64,000 bases of DNA from 34-65-8 sp963529855 (GTDB lineage: Bacteria > Pseudomonadota > Alphaproteobacteria > Sphingomonadales > Sphingomonadaceae): contig CAURZK010000002.1 of the NCBI GenBank assembly GCA_963529855.1, positions 1 through 64,000 of the forward strand. Direction: 5' to 3'. A model generated the notes under the pieces. The model was not told the origin of the DNA. It saw only the letters and a program-made list of their open reading frames with translations, and did not search any database. The translations under genes were made by a program, and so were the position numbers. Positions 41,674 through 50,892 of this stretch are shown piece after piece (position 1 is the first letter of the stretch; every line of letters starts with the position of its first letter).

Positions 41674-43659
41674 ATGACCCTCGATACCGCCCGCCTAGCG
41701 CCAATGGCCAACGCCATCCGCGCGCTGTCGATGGATGCGGTGGAGGCGGCAAATTCGGGGCACCCCGGAATGCCGATGGGCATGGCCGACGTAGCGACCG
41801 TCCTGTGGTCGAAATACCTCCGCTTCGACCCAGCAGCACCAGGTTGGGCGGACCGCGACCGCTTCGTGCTGTCGGCGGGCCACGGCTCGATGCTCATCTA
41901 CAGTCTGCTGCACCTGTCGGGCTATGCACGCCCGACGCTGGAGGATATTCGCAATTTCCGCCAGATCGGCAGCCCGTGCGCGGGGCACCCGGAAAACTTC
42001 CTGCTCGACGGCGTCGAATGCACCACCGGCCCGCTGGGGCAAGGGCTGGCGATGGCGGTCGGCATGGCGATGGCCGAACGGCATCTTAACGCGGCATTCG
42101 GTGACGATCTTGTCGATCACCGTACCTGGGTGATCGCAGGCGACGGTTGCCTGATGGAAGGCATCAATCACGAGGCGATCGGCCTTGCCGGTCACCTGAA
42201 GCTGGGCCGGATGATCGTGCTGTGGGACGACAACCGCATCACCATCGACGGCGCCACCGATCTTTCGACCAGCGAAGATGTTGCCGCCCGCTACGCTGCA
42301 ACCGGCTGGCATGTGGCGCATTGCGACGGGCACGATTTCGCTGACATCGACCGCGCCATTGCAGAGGCTGTGGCCGACCCGCGCCCGTCGCTGGTCGCCT
42401 GCCGCACGGTGATCGGCAAGGGCGCGCCCAACAAGCAGGGCACCAGCGCCACCCACGGCTCGCCGCTCGGCAAGGACGAGGTCGCTGCTGCCCGCACGAC
42501 CCTGGGCTGGAGCCACGATCCGTTTGTATTGCCGCAAGATGTTCTCGCGGACTGGCGCCAGACGGGCGAACACGGCGCGGCGGTGCACGGTGAATGGCGC
42601 CAGCGGCTCGCCGCGCACGGTGACAAGGCTGAGTTCGAACGGCGCATGGCTGGCGATCTGCCGGCGAAGTTCTCGCTGGCCGACCACATCAATGGCCTCA
42701 TCGCTGAACCGCAGAAAATTGCTACCCGCAAGGCGAGCGAAATCGCACTTGCGGCGATCAACGTAAAGCTGCCCGAAACGGTTGGCGGCAGCGCCGATCT
42801 CACCGGATCGAACAACACCAAGGCGGGCGGCATCGGGCCCTTCACTGCGGACAATTACGGCGGCCGTTACGTGTATTACGGCATTCGCGAATTCGGCATG
42901 GCTGCGGCGATGAACGGCATGGCGCTGCACGGCGGGGTGATCCCTTACGGTGGCACGTTCATGGTCTTCACCGACTATTGCCGCCCGGCGATCCGCCTCT
43001 CGGCCCTGCAGCAGACCCGCGTCGTTTACGTGATGACCCACGATTCGATCGGTCTGGGCGAGGATGGGCCGACGCACCAACCGATCGAGCACGTACAGTC
43101 GCTGCGGATGATACCTAACCTGCTGGTCATGCGCCCGGCCGATGCGGTCGAGACCGCGGAGTGCTGGGAAATCGCCTTGGCGCAGAAGGATCGCCCGAGC
43201 GTTCTGGCCCTGACCCGGCAGAACCTGCCCCAGGTGCGGCATTCGGCTGGCAATCTCAGCGCGAAGGGTGGGTATCGGCTGAAATCGGCAGGCAATCGCC
43301 GGCGTGTTATCCTGATCGCGACAGGTTCGGAAGTCTCGCTAGCGCTGGAATGTGCAGAGGCGCTGGAGAAGCAGGGCGTGGGGGCCGATGTCGTTTCCAT
43401 GGTCTGCACGCAGCTGTTCGACGAACAGGACGCCGGGTATCGCAACGACATCCTGCCTGACGTGGCACCGGACGAAGTGCTGCGCGTCAGCATAGAGGCA
43501 GGCACTACGTTCGGTTGGGATCGCTACACCATGACCAACGGCCTCAGGATCGGTCTCGACCGCTTTGGCGCGAGCGCGCCGGCTGAGGTCCTGTTTGACA
43601 AATTCGGTTTCACCGCGGACGCAATCGTTCCGCAAATCATGAACAAATTGAACGGCTAA
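41674..43659 (+). CDS. tkt: Transketolase
   Basis: A 661-residue thiamine-dependent transketolase of the pentose-phosphate pathway. Motifs: AVEAANSGHPGMPMGMADVA, DRFVLSAGHGSMLIYSLLHL, the TPP motif GDGCLMEGINHEAIGLAGHL ending in WDDN, the C-terminal GPTHQPIEHVQSLRMIPN, and a third domain from SAGNRRRVILIATGSEVSLA. It runs in the same direction as GAPDH and PGK, 15 bases from the GAPDH ATG, so the cluster links pentose interconversion with lower glycolysis. AGGAG precedes ATG 41674. Confidence 0.97.
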   Translation: MTLDTARLAPMANAIRALSMDAVEAANSGHPGMPMGMADVATVLWSKYLRFDPAAPGWADRDRFVLSAGHGSMLIYSLLHLSGYARPTLEDIRNFRQIGSPCAGHPENFLLDGVECTTGPLGQGLAMAVGMAMAERHLNAAFGDDLVDHRTWVIAGDGCLMEGINHEAIGLAGHLKLGRMIVLWDDNRITIDGATDLSTSEDVAARYAATGWHVAHCDGHDFADIDRAIAEAVADPRPSLVACRTVIGKGAPNKQGTSATHGSPLGKDEVAAARTTLGWSHDPFVLPQDVLADWRQTGEHGAAVHGEWRQRLAAHGDKAEFERRMAGDLPAKFSLADHINGLIAEPQKIATRKASEIALAAINVKLPETVGGSADLTGSNNTKAGGIGPFTADNYGGRYVYYGIREFGMAAAMNGMALHGGVIPYGGTFMVFTDYCRPAIRLSALQQTRVVYVMTHDSIGLGEDGPTHQPIEHVQSLRMIPNLLVMRPADAVETAECWEIALAQKDRPSVLALTRQNLPQVRHSAGNLSAKGGYRLKSAGNRRRVILIATGSEVSLALECAEALEKQGVGADVVSMVCTQLFDEQDAGYRNDILPDVAPDEVLRVSIEAGTTFGWDRYTMTNGLRIGLDRFGASAPAEVLFDKFGFTADAIVPQIMNKLNG

Positions 43660-43674
43660 GCGGAGGTTCTTTTC

Positions 43675-44682
43675 ATGGCGACCAAGGTTGCAATCAACGG
43701 TTTCGGACGTATCGGTCGCCTCGTGGCGCGCGCGATTCTCGAACGCAGCGACCACGACCTGGAACTGGTCGCGATCAACGATCTGGCCGACACCAAGTCC
43801 AACGCGCTGTTGTTCGGATTCGACAGTACTCACGGCCGCTTCCCCGGCAAGGTCGAGGTTGACGGCACCGACCTGGTGATCGGCGGCAAGCGGGTACGCG
43901 TTACCAGCGAACGCGATCCGGGCAAGCTGCCGCACAAGGACATGGGCATCGATCTGGTGCTCGAATGCACCGGCTTTTTCCAGTCGGACGAGGCGAGCCG
44001 CCCGCATCTTTCCGCCGGCGCCCGCAAGGTGCTGATTTCCGCGCCCGCGACCGGTGTTGGCAAGACGATCGTTTTCGGCGTCAACCAGGACACGCTGACT
44101 GCGGAAGACGACATCGTTTCCAACGCCAGCTGCACCACCAACTGCCTCGCTCCGGTGGCCAAGGTGCTGCACGATCTGGTCGGGATCGAGCGCGGGTTCA
44201 TGACCACGATCCACAGCTATACCAACGACCAGCGCATGCTCGACCAGATCCATTCGGATCTGCGCCGTGCGCGCGGCGGTGCGCAGAACATGATCCCGAC
44301 CACCACCGGCGCTGCGCGTGCCGTCGGTCTTGTCCTGCCCGAACTGAAGGGCAAGTTGGATGGGTCGTCGGTCCGCGTGCCGACGCCCAACGTCAGCCTG
44401 ATCGATCTGACCTTCGTCCCCGGCCGCGACACCACTGCCGAAGAGCTCAACGCAGCGCTCAAGGCAGCGGCTGAGGGCAAGATGAAAGGCGTGCTGGATT
44501 ACACCGATCAGCCGCTGGTCAGCAGCGACTTCAACCATCACCCGGCCAGTTCGACCGTGGACAGCCTGGAAACGGCCGTTCTGGAAGGCAAACTCGCCCG
44601 CGTGGTCAGCTGGTACGACAACGAGTGGGGCTTCTCCAACCGGATGATCGACACCGCCGGCGTTATGGCCAAGTTCCTTTAA
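43675..44682 (+). CDS. gap: Glyceraldehyde-3-phosphate dehydrogenase, type I
   Basis: A 335-residue NAD(P)-dependent GAPDH. The Rossmann motif NGFGRIGR is at the N-terminus, followed by INDLADTKSNALLFGFDSTH; catalytic Cys153 lies in SNASCTTNCLAP, with the partner His in TTIHSYTNDQ; WYDNEWGFSNRMID is the C-terminal hallmark. It oxidises glyceraldehyde-3-phosphate to 1,3-bisphosphoglycerate, the substrate of the PGK encoded directly downstream (11-base gap). GGAGG upstream of the ATG. Confidence 0.97.
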   Translation: MATKVAINGFGRIGRLVARAILERSDHDLELVAINDLADTKSNALLFGFDSTHGRFPGKVEVDGTDLVIGGKRVRVTSERDPGKLPHKDMGIDLVLECTGFFQSDEASRPHLSAGARKVLISAPATGVGKTIVFGVNQDTLTAEDDIVSNASCTTNCLAPVAKVLHDLVGIERGFMTTIHSYTNDQRMLDQIHSDLRRARGGAQNMIPTTTGAARAVGLVLPELKGKLDGSSVRVPTPNVSLIDLTFVPGRDTTAEELNAALKAAAEGKMKGVLDYTDQPLVSSDFNHHPASSTVDSLETAVLEGKLARVVSWYDNEWGFSNRMIDTAGVMAKFL

Positions 44683-44693
44683 GGAAACCGGAA

Positions 44694-45893
44694 ATGGGCA
44701 GTTTCAAGACACTGGGCGACCTGGGCGACATTCGCGGCAAGGTCGCTCTGGTCCGGGTCGATCTGAACCTGCCCATGCAGGAAGGCCGTGCGAGCGACGT
44801 GACCCGCGTGGAAGCGTCGAAGCCGACCATTCTCGAGCTGGCCCAAAAGGGTGCCAAGGTCCTGCTGCTGGCGCATTTCGGCCGGCCCAAGGGCCAGCGT
44901 CATTCGACAATGTCGACCAGCCTTGTGCAGGGCGATGTCGAGCGGGTGCTCGATCGAGAGATCATGTTCATCCCCGAAGTCAGCGGCCCGGTGGTGGAAC
45001 AATCGATCGGCATCCTGCGCGATGGCGACATCGGCCTGCTCGACAACGTCCGGTTCTGGCCGGGCGAGGAGGCGAACGATCTCGCATTCGCCCAGGCCAT
45101 CGCGGCGCATGGCGACTTCTACGTCAACGATGCCTTTTCGGCCGCACACCGTGCTCATGCGTCGACCGAAGGGCTCGCGCACCTGCTGCCGGCATATGCC
45201 GGGCGCGCGATGGAGCGCGAACTGAAGGCGCTGGATGCCGCACTCGGCAACCCGCAGGCGCCGGTTGCAGCCGTCGTGGGCGGGGCCAAGGTATCGACCA
45301 AGCTGGCAGTACTGGAAAACCTTGTCGGGCGGGTCCAGCACCTGATCATCGGCGGCGGAATGGCCAACACCTTCCTGGCCGCCCGCGGAGTCGATGTGGG
45401 CAAGTCGCTGTGCGAGCACGACCTGACCGACACGGCCAACCGGATCATGGACCAGGCCGACCACGCCGGATGCACAGTTCACCTGCCTTATGACGTCGTG
45501 GTCGCAAAAGTATTCGCAGCCAATCCGCCGAGCCTTCGCACCGTCAACGTGCACGAAGTGGCCGCGGACGAGATGATCCTCGACGTCGGCCCGCAGGCGG
45601 TCGAGGCATTGGGCGATGTTCTCAAGACCTGCCGCACGCTGGTGTGGAACGGGCCGATGGGCGCTTTCGAAACCGAGCCGTTCGATGCTGCTACGGTGGC
45701 TTTGGCACGCACGGCGGCTGCACTGACGCAGGATGGTTCGCTTGTTTCGGTCGCTGGCGGCGGCGACACTGTAGCCGCCTTGAACCATGCAGGCGTGGCA
45801 GGCGATTTCACCTATATTTCAACTGCTGGCGGCGCTTTCCTCGAATGGATGGAAGGTCGCGAGCTGCCCGGCGTGGCCGCACTTCAGGCATGA
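44694..45893 (+). CDS. pgk: Phosphoglycerate kinase
   Basis: A 399-residue PGK. N-terminal VALVRVDLNLPMQEGR, then LLLAHFGRPKGQRH, LLDNVRFWPGEEANDLAFAQ, NDAFSAAHRAHAST; C-terminal nucleotide domain with VVGGAKVSTKLAVLENLVGR, IGGGMANTFLAARG, WNGPMGAFETEPFD and SVAGGGDTVAAL. It makes ATP and 3-phosphoglycerate. Start ATG 44694 follows AAGGAAACCGGAA. Its stop overlaps the ATG of the following hotdog gene (ATGA). Confidence 0.97.
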   Translation: MGSFKTLGDLGDIRGKVALVRVDLNLPMQEGRASDVTRVEASKPTILELAQKGAKVLLLAHFGRPKGQRHSTMSTSLVQGDVERVLDREIMFIPEVSGPVVEQSIGILRDGDIGLLDNVRFWPGEEANDLAFAQAIAAHGDFYVNDAFSAAHRAHASTEGLAHLLPAYAGRAMERELKALDAALGNPQAPVAAVVGGAKVSTKLAVLENLVGRVQHLIIGGGMANTFLAARGVDVGKSLCEHDLTDTANRIMDQADHAGCTVHLPYDVVVAKVFAANPPSLRTVNVHEVAADEMILDVGPQAVEALGDVLKTCRTLVWNGPMGAFETEPFDAATVALARTAAALTQDGSLVSVAGGGDTVAALNHAGVAGDFTYISTAGGAFLEWMEGRELPGVAALQA

Positions 45894-46342
45894 GCGAAGA
45901 TATGGCAACTGCCGGCCACGCTCCGCGCGTGGTCGAGGAAGGCGAGTTCGCCGGCTGGAAAAACTGGGCGCATGACCCGTTCGAAACGCGCGCGGGCCCA
46001 TTCTATTTCCGCATCGATGAAGCAGGCGAGGTTGTCTGCGCATTCCGTGCCGAGGATCGGCACATGAATGGCGGCGGGTTCATGCACGGCGGCTGCCTGA
46101 TGACGTTTGCCGATTTCGCACTGTTCGGCATCGCCACGCGCGAGCTTGCCGACAGCCATGCAGTGACGCTGAACCTGTCCGGCGACTTCCTCGATCCGGC
46201 GCACGCAGGGCAACTGATCGAGGCGCGCGGGGCCGTCGTGCGCGCAGGTGGCAAGACGATTTTCGTACGCGGCATCGTCACTGCCGATGGCAAGCCGGTG
46301 CTCGCCTTCAACGGCATCATTCGCAAAATTCGCAAGGGCTGA
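45890..46342 (+). CDS. PaaI-type hotdog thioesterase
   Basis: A 150-residue hotdog-fold protein coupled to pgk by ATGA. The signature GGGFMHGGCLMTFADFALFG has the HGG plus Asp pattern of PaaI-like acyl-CoA thioesterases. It starts MSEDMATAGHAPRVVEEGEF. The longer frame to 45644 is a shadow of pgk. Its link to glycolysis is by position only; the substrate is unknown. Confidence 0.9.
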   Translation: MSEDMATAGHAPRVVEEGEFAGWKNWAHDPFETRAGPFYFRIDEAGEVVCAFRAEDRHMNGGGFMHGGCLMTFADFALFGIATRELADSHAVTLNLSGDFLDPAHAGQLIEARGAVVRAGGKTIFVRGIVTADGKPVLAFNGIIRKIRKG

Positions 46343-46449
46343 GCCCCAGGGTCCAGCATAACCAGCCGGTTGCGCGCGTAGCCGGTGGTGGCTAAACGCG
46401 CCCCCGCGTGCATTCGTATGCATAACTTTCCAGCACAGGATCCGAACCG

Positions 46450-47337
46450 ATGAACTTCGATGAAATGACCCAGCGCGTGGCCACCGGCGAAGGCTTTATT
46501 GCCGCGCTCGACCAGTCGGGCGGTTCGACCCCCAAGGCACTGAAAGGTTACGGAATCGAAGAAGGCGCGTGGACTGGCGAGGACGAGATGTTCGCGCTGA
46601 TCCACGAAATGCGCAGCCGGATCATCGAATCCCCCTGCTTCGGCAACGGCAAGGTCATCGGCGCGATCCTGTTCGAAAAGACCATGGACGGCGAAAGCGG
46701 CGGCAAGCCCGTGCCCGCCCGTCTTGCGGAGCGCGGCGTGGTGCCGTTCCTTAAGGTGGACAAGGGCCTGGAGGACGAAGCCAACGGCGTGCAGATGATG
46801 AAGCCGATGCCTGATCTCGAGGCTCTGCTCGACCGTGCCCGCGCCAAGGGCGTGTTCGGCACCAAGATGCGTTCGGTTATCAAGTCCAACGACGCCAGCG
46901 GCATTGCCGCGATCGTCGCGCAGCAGTTCGAGGAGGGCAAGCGCATCCTGGCCCGCGGCCTCATGCCGATTCTCGAGCCAGAGTACGACATTACCTCTGT
47001 TGACCGCGCAGAAGGCGAACAAGTGCTGCTGGCGGAGATCATCAAGCATCTCGACGCGCTGTCAGAAGATCAGCAAGTGATGCTCAAGCTGTCGATCCCG
47101 GCCGAGGCTGGCCTCTACGCCCCGGCGATCGCCCACCCGCGGGTGCTCCGCGTCGTTGCGCTCTCGGGCGGGTTCTCTACCGACGAGGCGTGTGAGAAGC
47201 TGGCTCAGAACCCGGGCATGATCGCCAGCTTCAGCCGTGGGCTGCTGCAGGACTTGCGGGCCGGGCAGGATGACGCCGAATTCGATCGCACCCTGGGCGC
47301 AGCCATCGATCAGATTCACGCGGCCAGCGTCGCCTGA
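46450..47337 (+). CDS. Class I fructose-bisphosphate aldolase
   Basis: A 295-residue class I (Schiff-base) aldolase: FIAALDQSGGSTPKALKGYG, ILFEKTMDGESGGKPVPARL, the lysine-containing FLKVDKGL, LMPILEPEYDI and the Schiff-base region VMLKLSIPAEAGLY. It cleaves or makes fructose-1,6-bisphosphate. It closes the tkt-gap-pgk-hotdog cluster after a gap of about 107 bases, presumably with its own promoter. It is convergent with the lipoprotein gene at 47344, with only 6 bases between the stops. Confidence 0.95.
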   Translation: MNFDEMTQRVATGEGFIAALDQSGGSTPKALKGYGIEEGAWTGEDEMFALIHEMRSRIIESPCFGNGKVIGAILFEKTMDGESGGKPVPARLAERGVVPFLKVDKGLEDEANGVQMMKPMPDLEALLDRARAKGVFGTKMRSVIKSNDASGIAAIVAQQFEEGKRILARGLMPILEPEYDITSVDRAEGEQVLLAEIIKHLDALSEDQQVMLKLSIPAEAGLYAPAIAHPRVLRVVALSGGFSTDEACEKLAQNPGMIASFSRGLLQDLRAGQDDAEFDRTLGAAIDQIHAASVA

Positions 47338-47343
47338 CAGGCG

Positions 47344-47742
47344 TCAGCGCGCCTCGTAGAGGAAGCGGTATTCGCCCGGTTGGGTCTCGCGCTCGGTCGT
47401 CCGGCCCGGTTCGCCGGAGACGAGCGCGATGACGCGGCCATGCGTACCGTAGGTTTCGCCCAGCTGGATGTCGGCAGTGTCGCGCCATCCCTCGCCGTCG
47501 ATCCGGGTGGTGACAACCAGCCGCCCCGCCCAGACGCAGCGGGCGTTGATCGGGCAGCGGCTGTCTTCCTTGACCGCCCATGGGGTAACCACGAGGTCGC
47601 CCACCGCAACAGGCTGGCGCAGTGGTACTGCGCTCCCGCTTGCGGCGGCGGTGCCGACCACGTTGGGTGCATCAGGAATGACCTGGCATCCGGCGGTGAG
47701 GGTGATTGCGGCCAGCGCAGCGAACATGGGGGCGATCTTCAT
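47344..47742 (-). CDS. Small lipoprotein of unknown function, 132 aa
   Basis: Signal peptide with lipobox: MKIAPMFAALAAITLTAGCQ, giving Cys at 19. The mature part is beta-rich with two further Cys in a SRCPINARCVWAG motif, likely a disulfide, and ends YRFLYEAR. Proteins with the CPxxxxCVWAG pattern are common secreted small proteins of unknown role in this group. ATG 47742 is chosen for the signal peptide; a longer frame exists upstream. It is divergent from thiE. Confidence 0.8.
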   Translation of the reverse strand: MKIAPMFAALAAITLTAGCQVIPDAPNVVGTAAASGSAVPLRQPVAVGDLVVTPWAVKEDSRCPINARCVWAGRLVVTTRIDGEGWRDTADIQLGETYGTHGRVIALVSGEPGRTTERETQPGEYRFLYEAR

Positions 47743-47820
47743 GCGCGGGATAACGCACGCCGGCACTTTCGGGTGCCTGAATGCGTGACGAATCTGCATC
47801 GCGCCCCTAACTAGCGCGCG

Positions 47821-48444
47821 ATGATCCCTTGCCAGCTCTATCTCGTTTCGCCGCTGGATGTCGGCGGTGCCTTTCCCGAACGGCTCGAGCGCGCGCTCGC
47901 GGCGGGGCCAGTCGCGGCCTTCCAGTACAGGGTCAAGGACCTGGACCAGCACGAGGCGGCACGGCTGGCAGGGCCCCTGCAGGAAATCTGCGCCGCCCGC
48001 GATGTCGCCTTTATCGTCAATGACAGCATTTCGCTGGCCAAGCGCATCGGTGCCGACGGGGTCCATCTCGGCCAGTCCGACGGCAGTCCGCAGGAAGCCC
48101 GCCAGGTGCTGGGCCGGGAGGCGCAGATCGGTGTGACGTGCCACGCGAGCCGCCACCTGGCGATGGAAGCGGGGGAAGCCGGCGCAGACTACGTCGCCTT
48201 TGGTGCATTCTTTCCTTCAACCACCAAGGAAACGGAACATCGGCCCGAGCCCGAAATGCTGGAATGGTGGAGCACCCTGTTCGAAATCCCGAGTGTTGCG
48301 ATCGGCGGCATCACTCCGGAAAACTGTGCGCCCCTGGTTGCGGCTGGTGCCGATTTCCTGGCGGTGAGCAATGCCGTATGGGGCCGTGACGAGGCAGAGG
48401 CCGTGCGGGCCTTTGCGGATAGAATCGCGGCGACGCGCGTTTAG
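47821..48444 (+). CDS. thiE: Thiamine-phosphate synthase
   Basis: A 207-residue TIM-barrel enzyme that joins HMP-PP and thiazole-phosphate. Motifs: LYLVSP at the start, FQYRVKDLDQHEAARLAGPL (phosphate-binding region), VAFIVNDSISLAKRIGADGV then HLGQSD, IGVTCHASRHLAMEAGEAGA, YVAFGAFFPSTTKETEHR and VAIGGITPENCAPLVAAGAD. No TPP riboswitch element was recognised in the 78-bp upstream gap. Confidence 0.93.
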   Translation: MIPCQLYLVSPLDVGGAFPERLERALAAGPVAAFQYRVKDLDQHEAARLAGPLQEICAARDVAFIVNDSISLAKRIGADGVHLGQSDGSPQEARQVLGREAQIGVTCHASRHLAMEAGEAGADYVAFGAFFPSTTKETEHRPEPEMLEWWSTLFEIPSVAIGGITPENCAPLVAAGADFLAVSNAVWGRDEAEAVRAFADRIAATRV

Positions 48445-48487
48445 CGCCACAAGGGGCGGGTCGTGCCCCGAACTCGGGGAGTAATTC

Positions 48488-49708
48488 ATGCGCCATTTCC
48501 TTGCCGCTGCCTCGCTCGTCGCGCTCGGCGCTTGCGGTTTCATCGGCACTGATCGTTCGCAAGACGACGGCACGGCGGCCGACCGCACCGCCAACAGCAC
48601 GACTGAAAACCTCGCCGACTCGATGGCTTCGGACGATGAGGGGCTTGCCCGGATCGACCGTGAACTGGTGATCGCTGATCCGGAAGCACGCCCGGTCATG
48701 CGAGCGCAGGTCGTGCTTGAGCGGCTCGGCTTTGCGCCGGGGGTGATCGACGGCGAAATGGGGCTTTCGACCCGCAATGCCCTGTCCGGTTTCCAGGAGG
48801 CGAACGGGCTCACGGTAAGCGGCGAGATGGACGAGGCGACGACGGCTGCGCTGGCCAAATGGAAAGAGATCCCCGCTACGCGCGTCGTACGCATCCCGGC
48901 GGAATGGAGCCGTGCCTCATATGCGCCCATTCCCGACGATCCGGCCGAGCAGGCTGAAATGGAGCGGCTTGGGTATGAGTCGCTGGATGAACGGCTGGCC
49001 GAGCGGTTCCACACCACTGTAGAGGTTCTGCGCGCCCTCAACCCGGGCGGCCGCCCGGCCGGTGCAAGCAGCGAGGCAGGCACGACCGTCAATGGCGACA
49101 GCCCGATCGCTGCCCGAACGCCCACCTCGACGCCGACCGGGGAGGAAGATCAGGACGCGCAGGAGAGCTATTTCAAGGCAGGTCAGATCATCCGCGTGCC
49201 CAATATCGGGTCGGACCGCATCGCCCCGGGCGAGATTGAGGACGCAAGCTGGCGCGAAACGCTTGCTTCGCTCGGCGTGGGGACGGAACAGCCTGAAGTG
49301 GCACGGATCGTTGTCAGCAAGAGCGCGGGAACGCTCAAGGCCTACGACGAAAGAAACAAGCTGGTTGCCCTGTTCACGGTAACCACCGGCTCGCGCCGCG
49401 ATCCCTTGCCGCTGGGCGACTGGAAGATCGTGGGCAAGGCGTTCAATCCCGATTTCACTTACAACCCCGAACTGTTCTGGGATGTGTCGGACAGCGAGGA
49501 AAAGCAGCAGCTTCCCCCGGGGCCCAATGGACCGGTCGGCGTGGTGTGGATCGACCTCAGCAAGGAACACTACGGCATTCATGGCACCCCGGAACCGCAG
49601 ACGATCGGTCGGGCGCAAAGCCATGGTTGCGTCCGGCTGACCAACTGGGATGCTGCCCGGCTCGCGCAGATGGTTTCCGCCGATACCGCGGTCGTATTCG
49701 AAGCCTGA
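48488..49708 (+). CDS. L,D-transpeptidase lipoprotein with peptidoglycan-binding domain
   Basis: A 406-residue exported enzyme. Lipoprotein signal MRHFLAAASLVALGAC, a Ser/Thr/Asp-rich linker, a peptidoglycan-binding domain at about 70-130 (QVVLERLGFAPGVIDGEMGL), a LysM-like segment (DERLAERFHTTVEVLRALNP), and a C-terminal YkuD domain with the catalytic motif HGTPEPQTIGRAQSHGCVRL (His and Cys). It makes 3-3 cross-links or attaches proteins to peptidoglycan in the periplasm. It precedes an M23 peptidase gene by 33 bases, so both may be one wall-remodelling unit. Confidence 0.94.
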   Translation: MRHFLAAASLVALGACGFIGTDRSQDDGTAADRTANSTTENLADSMASDDEGLARIDRELVIADPEARPVMRAQVVLERLGFAPGVIDGEMGLSTRNALSGFQEANGLTVSGEMDEATTAALAKWKEIPATRVVRIPAEWSRASYAPIPDDPAEQAEMERLGYESLDERLAERFHTTVEVLRALNPGGRPAGASSEAGTTVNGDSPIAARTPTSTPTGEEDQDAQESYFKAGQIIRVPNIGSDRIAPGEIEDASWRETLASLGVGTEQPEVARIVVSKSAGTLKAYDERNKLVALFTVTTGSRRDPLPLGDWKIVGKAFNPDFTYNPELFWDVSDSEEKQQLPPGPNGPVGVVWIDLSKEHYGIHGTPEPQTIGRAQSHGCVRLTNWDAARLAQMVSADTAVVFEA

Positions 49709-49741
49709 CGACGAAGATCGTAACGGCCGGGGAGAACTGGC

Positions 49742-50398
49742 ATGGGTAACGCCGATCGATTGCTGACTATCGTGGTCACGGCCACTCTCACATCGGCGGC
49801 GTGGATCGTGGCCGGGAGCGGCGCGATCCGCACTGTTGACGAAGGGAGCGACCAGCCGGCACAGCCTGCCGAAGGCGCGCGCGCACCGCTGGGTGCCGGT
49901 CCCATGCCGGAATTGCCCCATCGCAGCACGGCGTCTGCAGCGGTCCGGCCGGGCGATCGCAATCTGATGATACCAGTGGCAGGGATCGTTGCCGCGGACC
50001 TTGTCGATACTTTTGCCGATGCGCGGGGCGAGGGCACGCGCCTGCACGAAGCGATCGACATCATGGCGCCTGCAGGCACGCCCGTTGTGGCTGCGGCAGG
50101 CGGTACGATAGAACGATTGTTCGTATCGGGTGCCGGCGGCAACACCATCTACGTCAGGTCACCCGATCGGGAAACGATCCACTATTACGCCCACCTTGCC
50201 AGCTATGCTCCAGGACTACGCGAAGGGCAGCGCGTCGCGCGCGGGGATCGGGTTGGCACTGTCGGAAGCACCGGCAACGCGGCCCCCGACGCGCCGCATC
50301 TGCATTTTGCCATCCTGCGTACGACAGCGGACGCCGAGTGGTGGGAACCGGCGACCGCGCTCAATCCCTATCCGCTGCTCTCACGCTCGGCACGTTAA
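49742..50398 (+). CDS. M23-family metallopeptidase (LytM-like)
   Basis: A 218-residue protein with one N-terminal membrane anchor (LLTIVVTATLTSAAWIVAGS) and a LytM/M23 domain: LHEAIDIMAPAGTPVVAAAG with the zinc His and Asp, YYAHLASYAPGLREGQRVAR, and HLHFAIL holding the catalytic His pair. It should cleave peptidoglycan peptides or activate amidases. It follows the L,D-transpeptidase gene. Its stop overlaps the convergent 121-aa gene by 4 bases. Confidence 0.92.
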   Translation: MGNADRLLTIVVTATLTSAAWIVAGSGAIRTVDEGSDQPAQPAEGARAPLGAGPMPELPHRSTASAAVRPGDRNLMIPVAGIVAADLVDTFADARGEGTRLHEAIDIMAPAGTPVVAAAGGTIERLFVSGAGGNTIYVRSPDRETIHYYAHLASYAPGLREGQRVARGDRVGTVGSTGNAAPDAPHLHFAILRTTADAEWWEPATALNPYPLLSRSAR

Positions 50399-50760
50399 CG
50401 CGAAGCGCCGCTGCGAATGCAGCGCACGCGGCCCGGCTCGCCATTGTCGTCGAGCCAGCGCAAGGTCGCATTGCCGGTCCGTTCGAACCGCATTCCCTTC
50501 ATCGGGCCGCGCGTGAAACGGACCTGGTTACCCGCCAGCAGATATGTCCCGGCACCTGCCTCGGTGCGGTAAGTGGAAGCATTATCGATGGTAAAGCCCT
50601 TTTCCGGCACGACCCGCCACGCAGGACCGGTCGCATCGCCTGGGAGCGAGCAAACGTATTCGCCGATCGGCAACGTCCCCAGCGGCCCACCGGGCGCATC
50701 GGCGAACGCGGGCGAGGCAAGCGCGGCGCCCAGGGCGCCGATCAATGTCAGTCGTATCAT
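50395..50760 (-). CDS. Secreted hypothetical protein, 121 aa
   Basis: Signal peptide MIRLTLIGALGAALASPAFA, then a small beta-rich domain with two Cys (LPIGEYVCSLPGDATGPAW and GRVRCIRSGASR), probably disulfide-bonded. The motif LRWLDDNGEPGRVRC ends it. I recognise it as a type of small exported sphingomonad protein, with no assigned function. It is convergent with the M23 gene and divergent from efp. Confidence 0.75.
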   Translation of the reverse strand: MIRLTLIGALGAALASPAFADAPGGPLGTLPIGEYVCSLPGDATGPAWRVVPEKGFTIDNASTYRTEAGAGTYLLAGNQVRFTRGPMKGMRFERTGNATLRWLDDNGEPGRVRCIRSGASR

Positions 50761-50892
50761 CGCGCACCCTTCTACTACGTGGTGTGCGTTAGCGCCACCG
50801 ACCTTGCCCGGGGCTGACTGCTAAGCTAAGGGCGCTGCCGCAAGCAGTGGGCGCCGGGATGGCTCCACGGTCTCTGGCAAGGGCTCATTCTC

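Noticed and set aside
41695..43242. 515-residue minus-strand frame opposite transketolase
   Set aside because: Antisense shadow; no start signal and His/Arg-rich composition.
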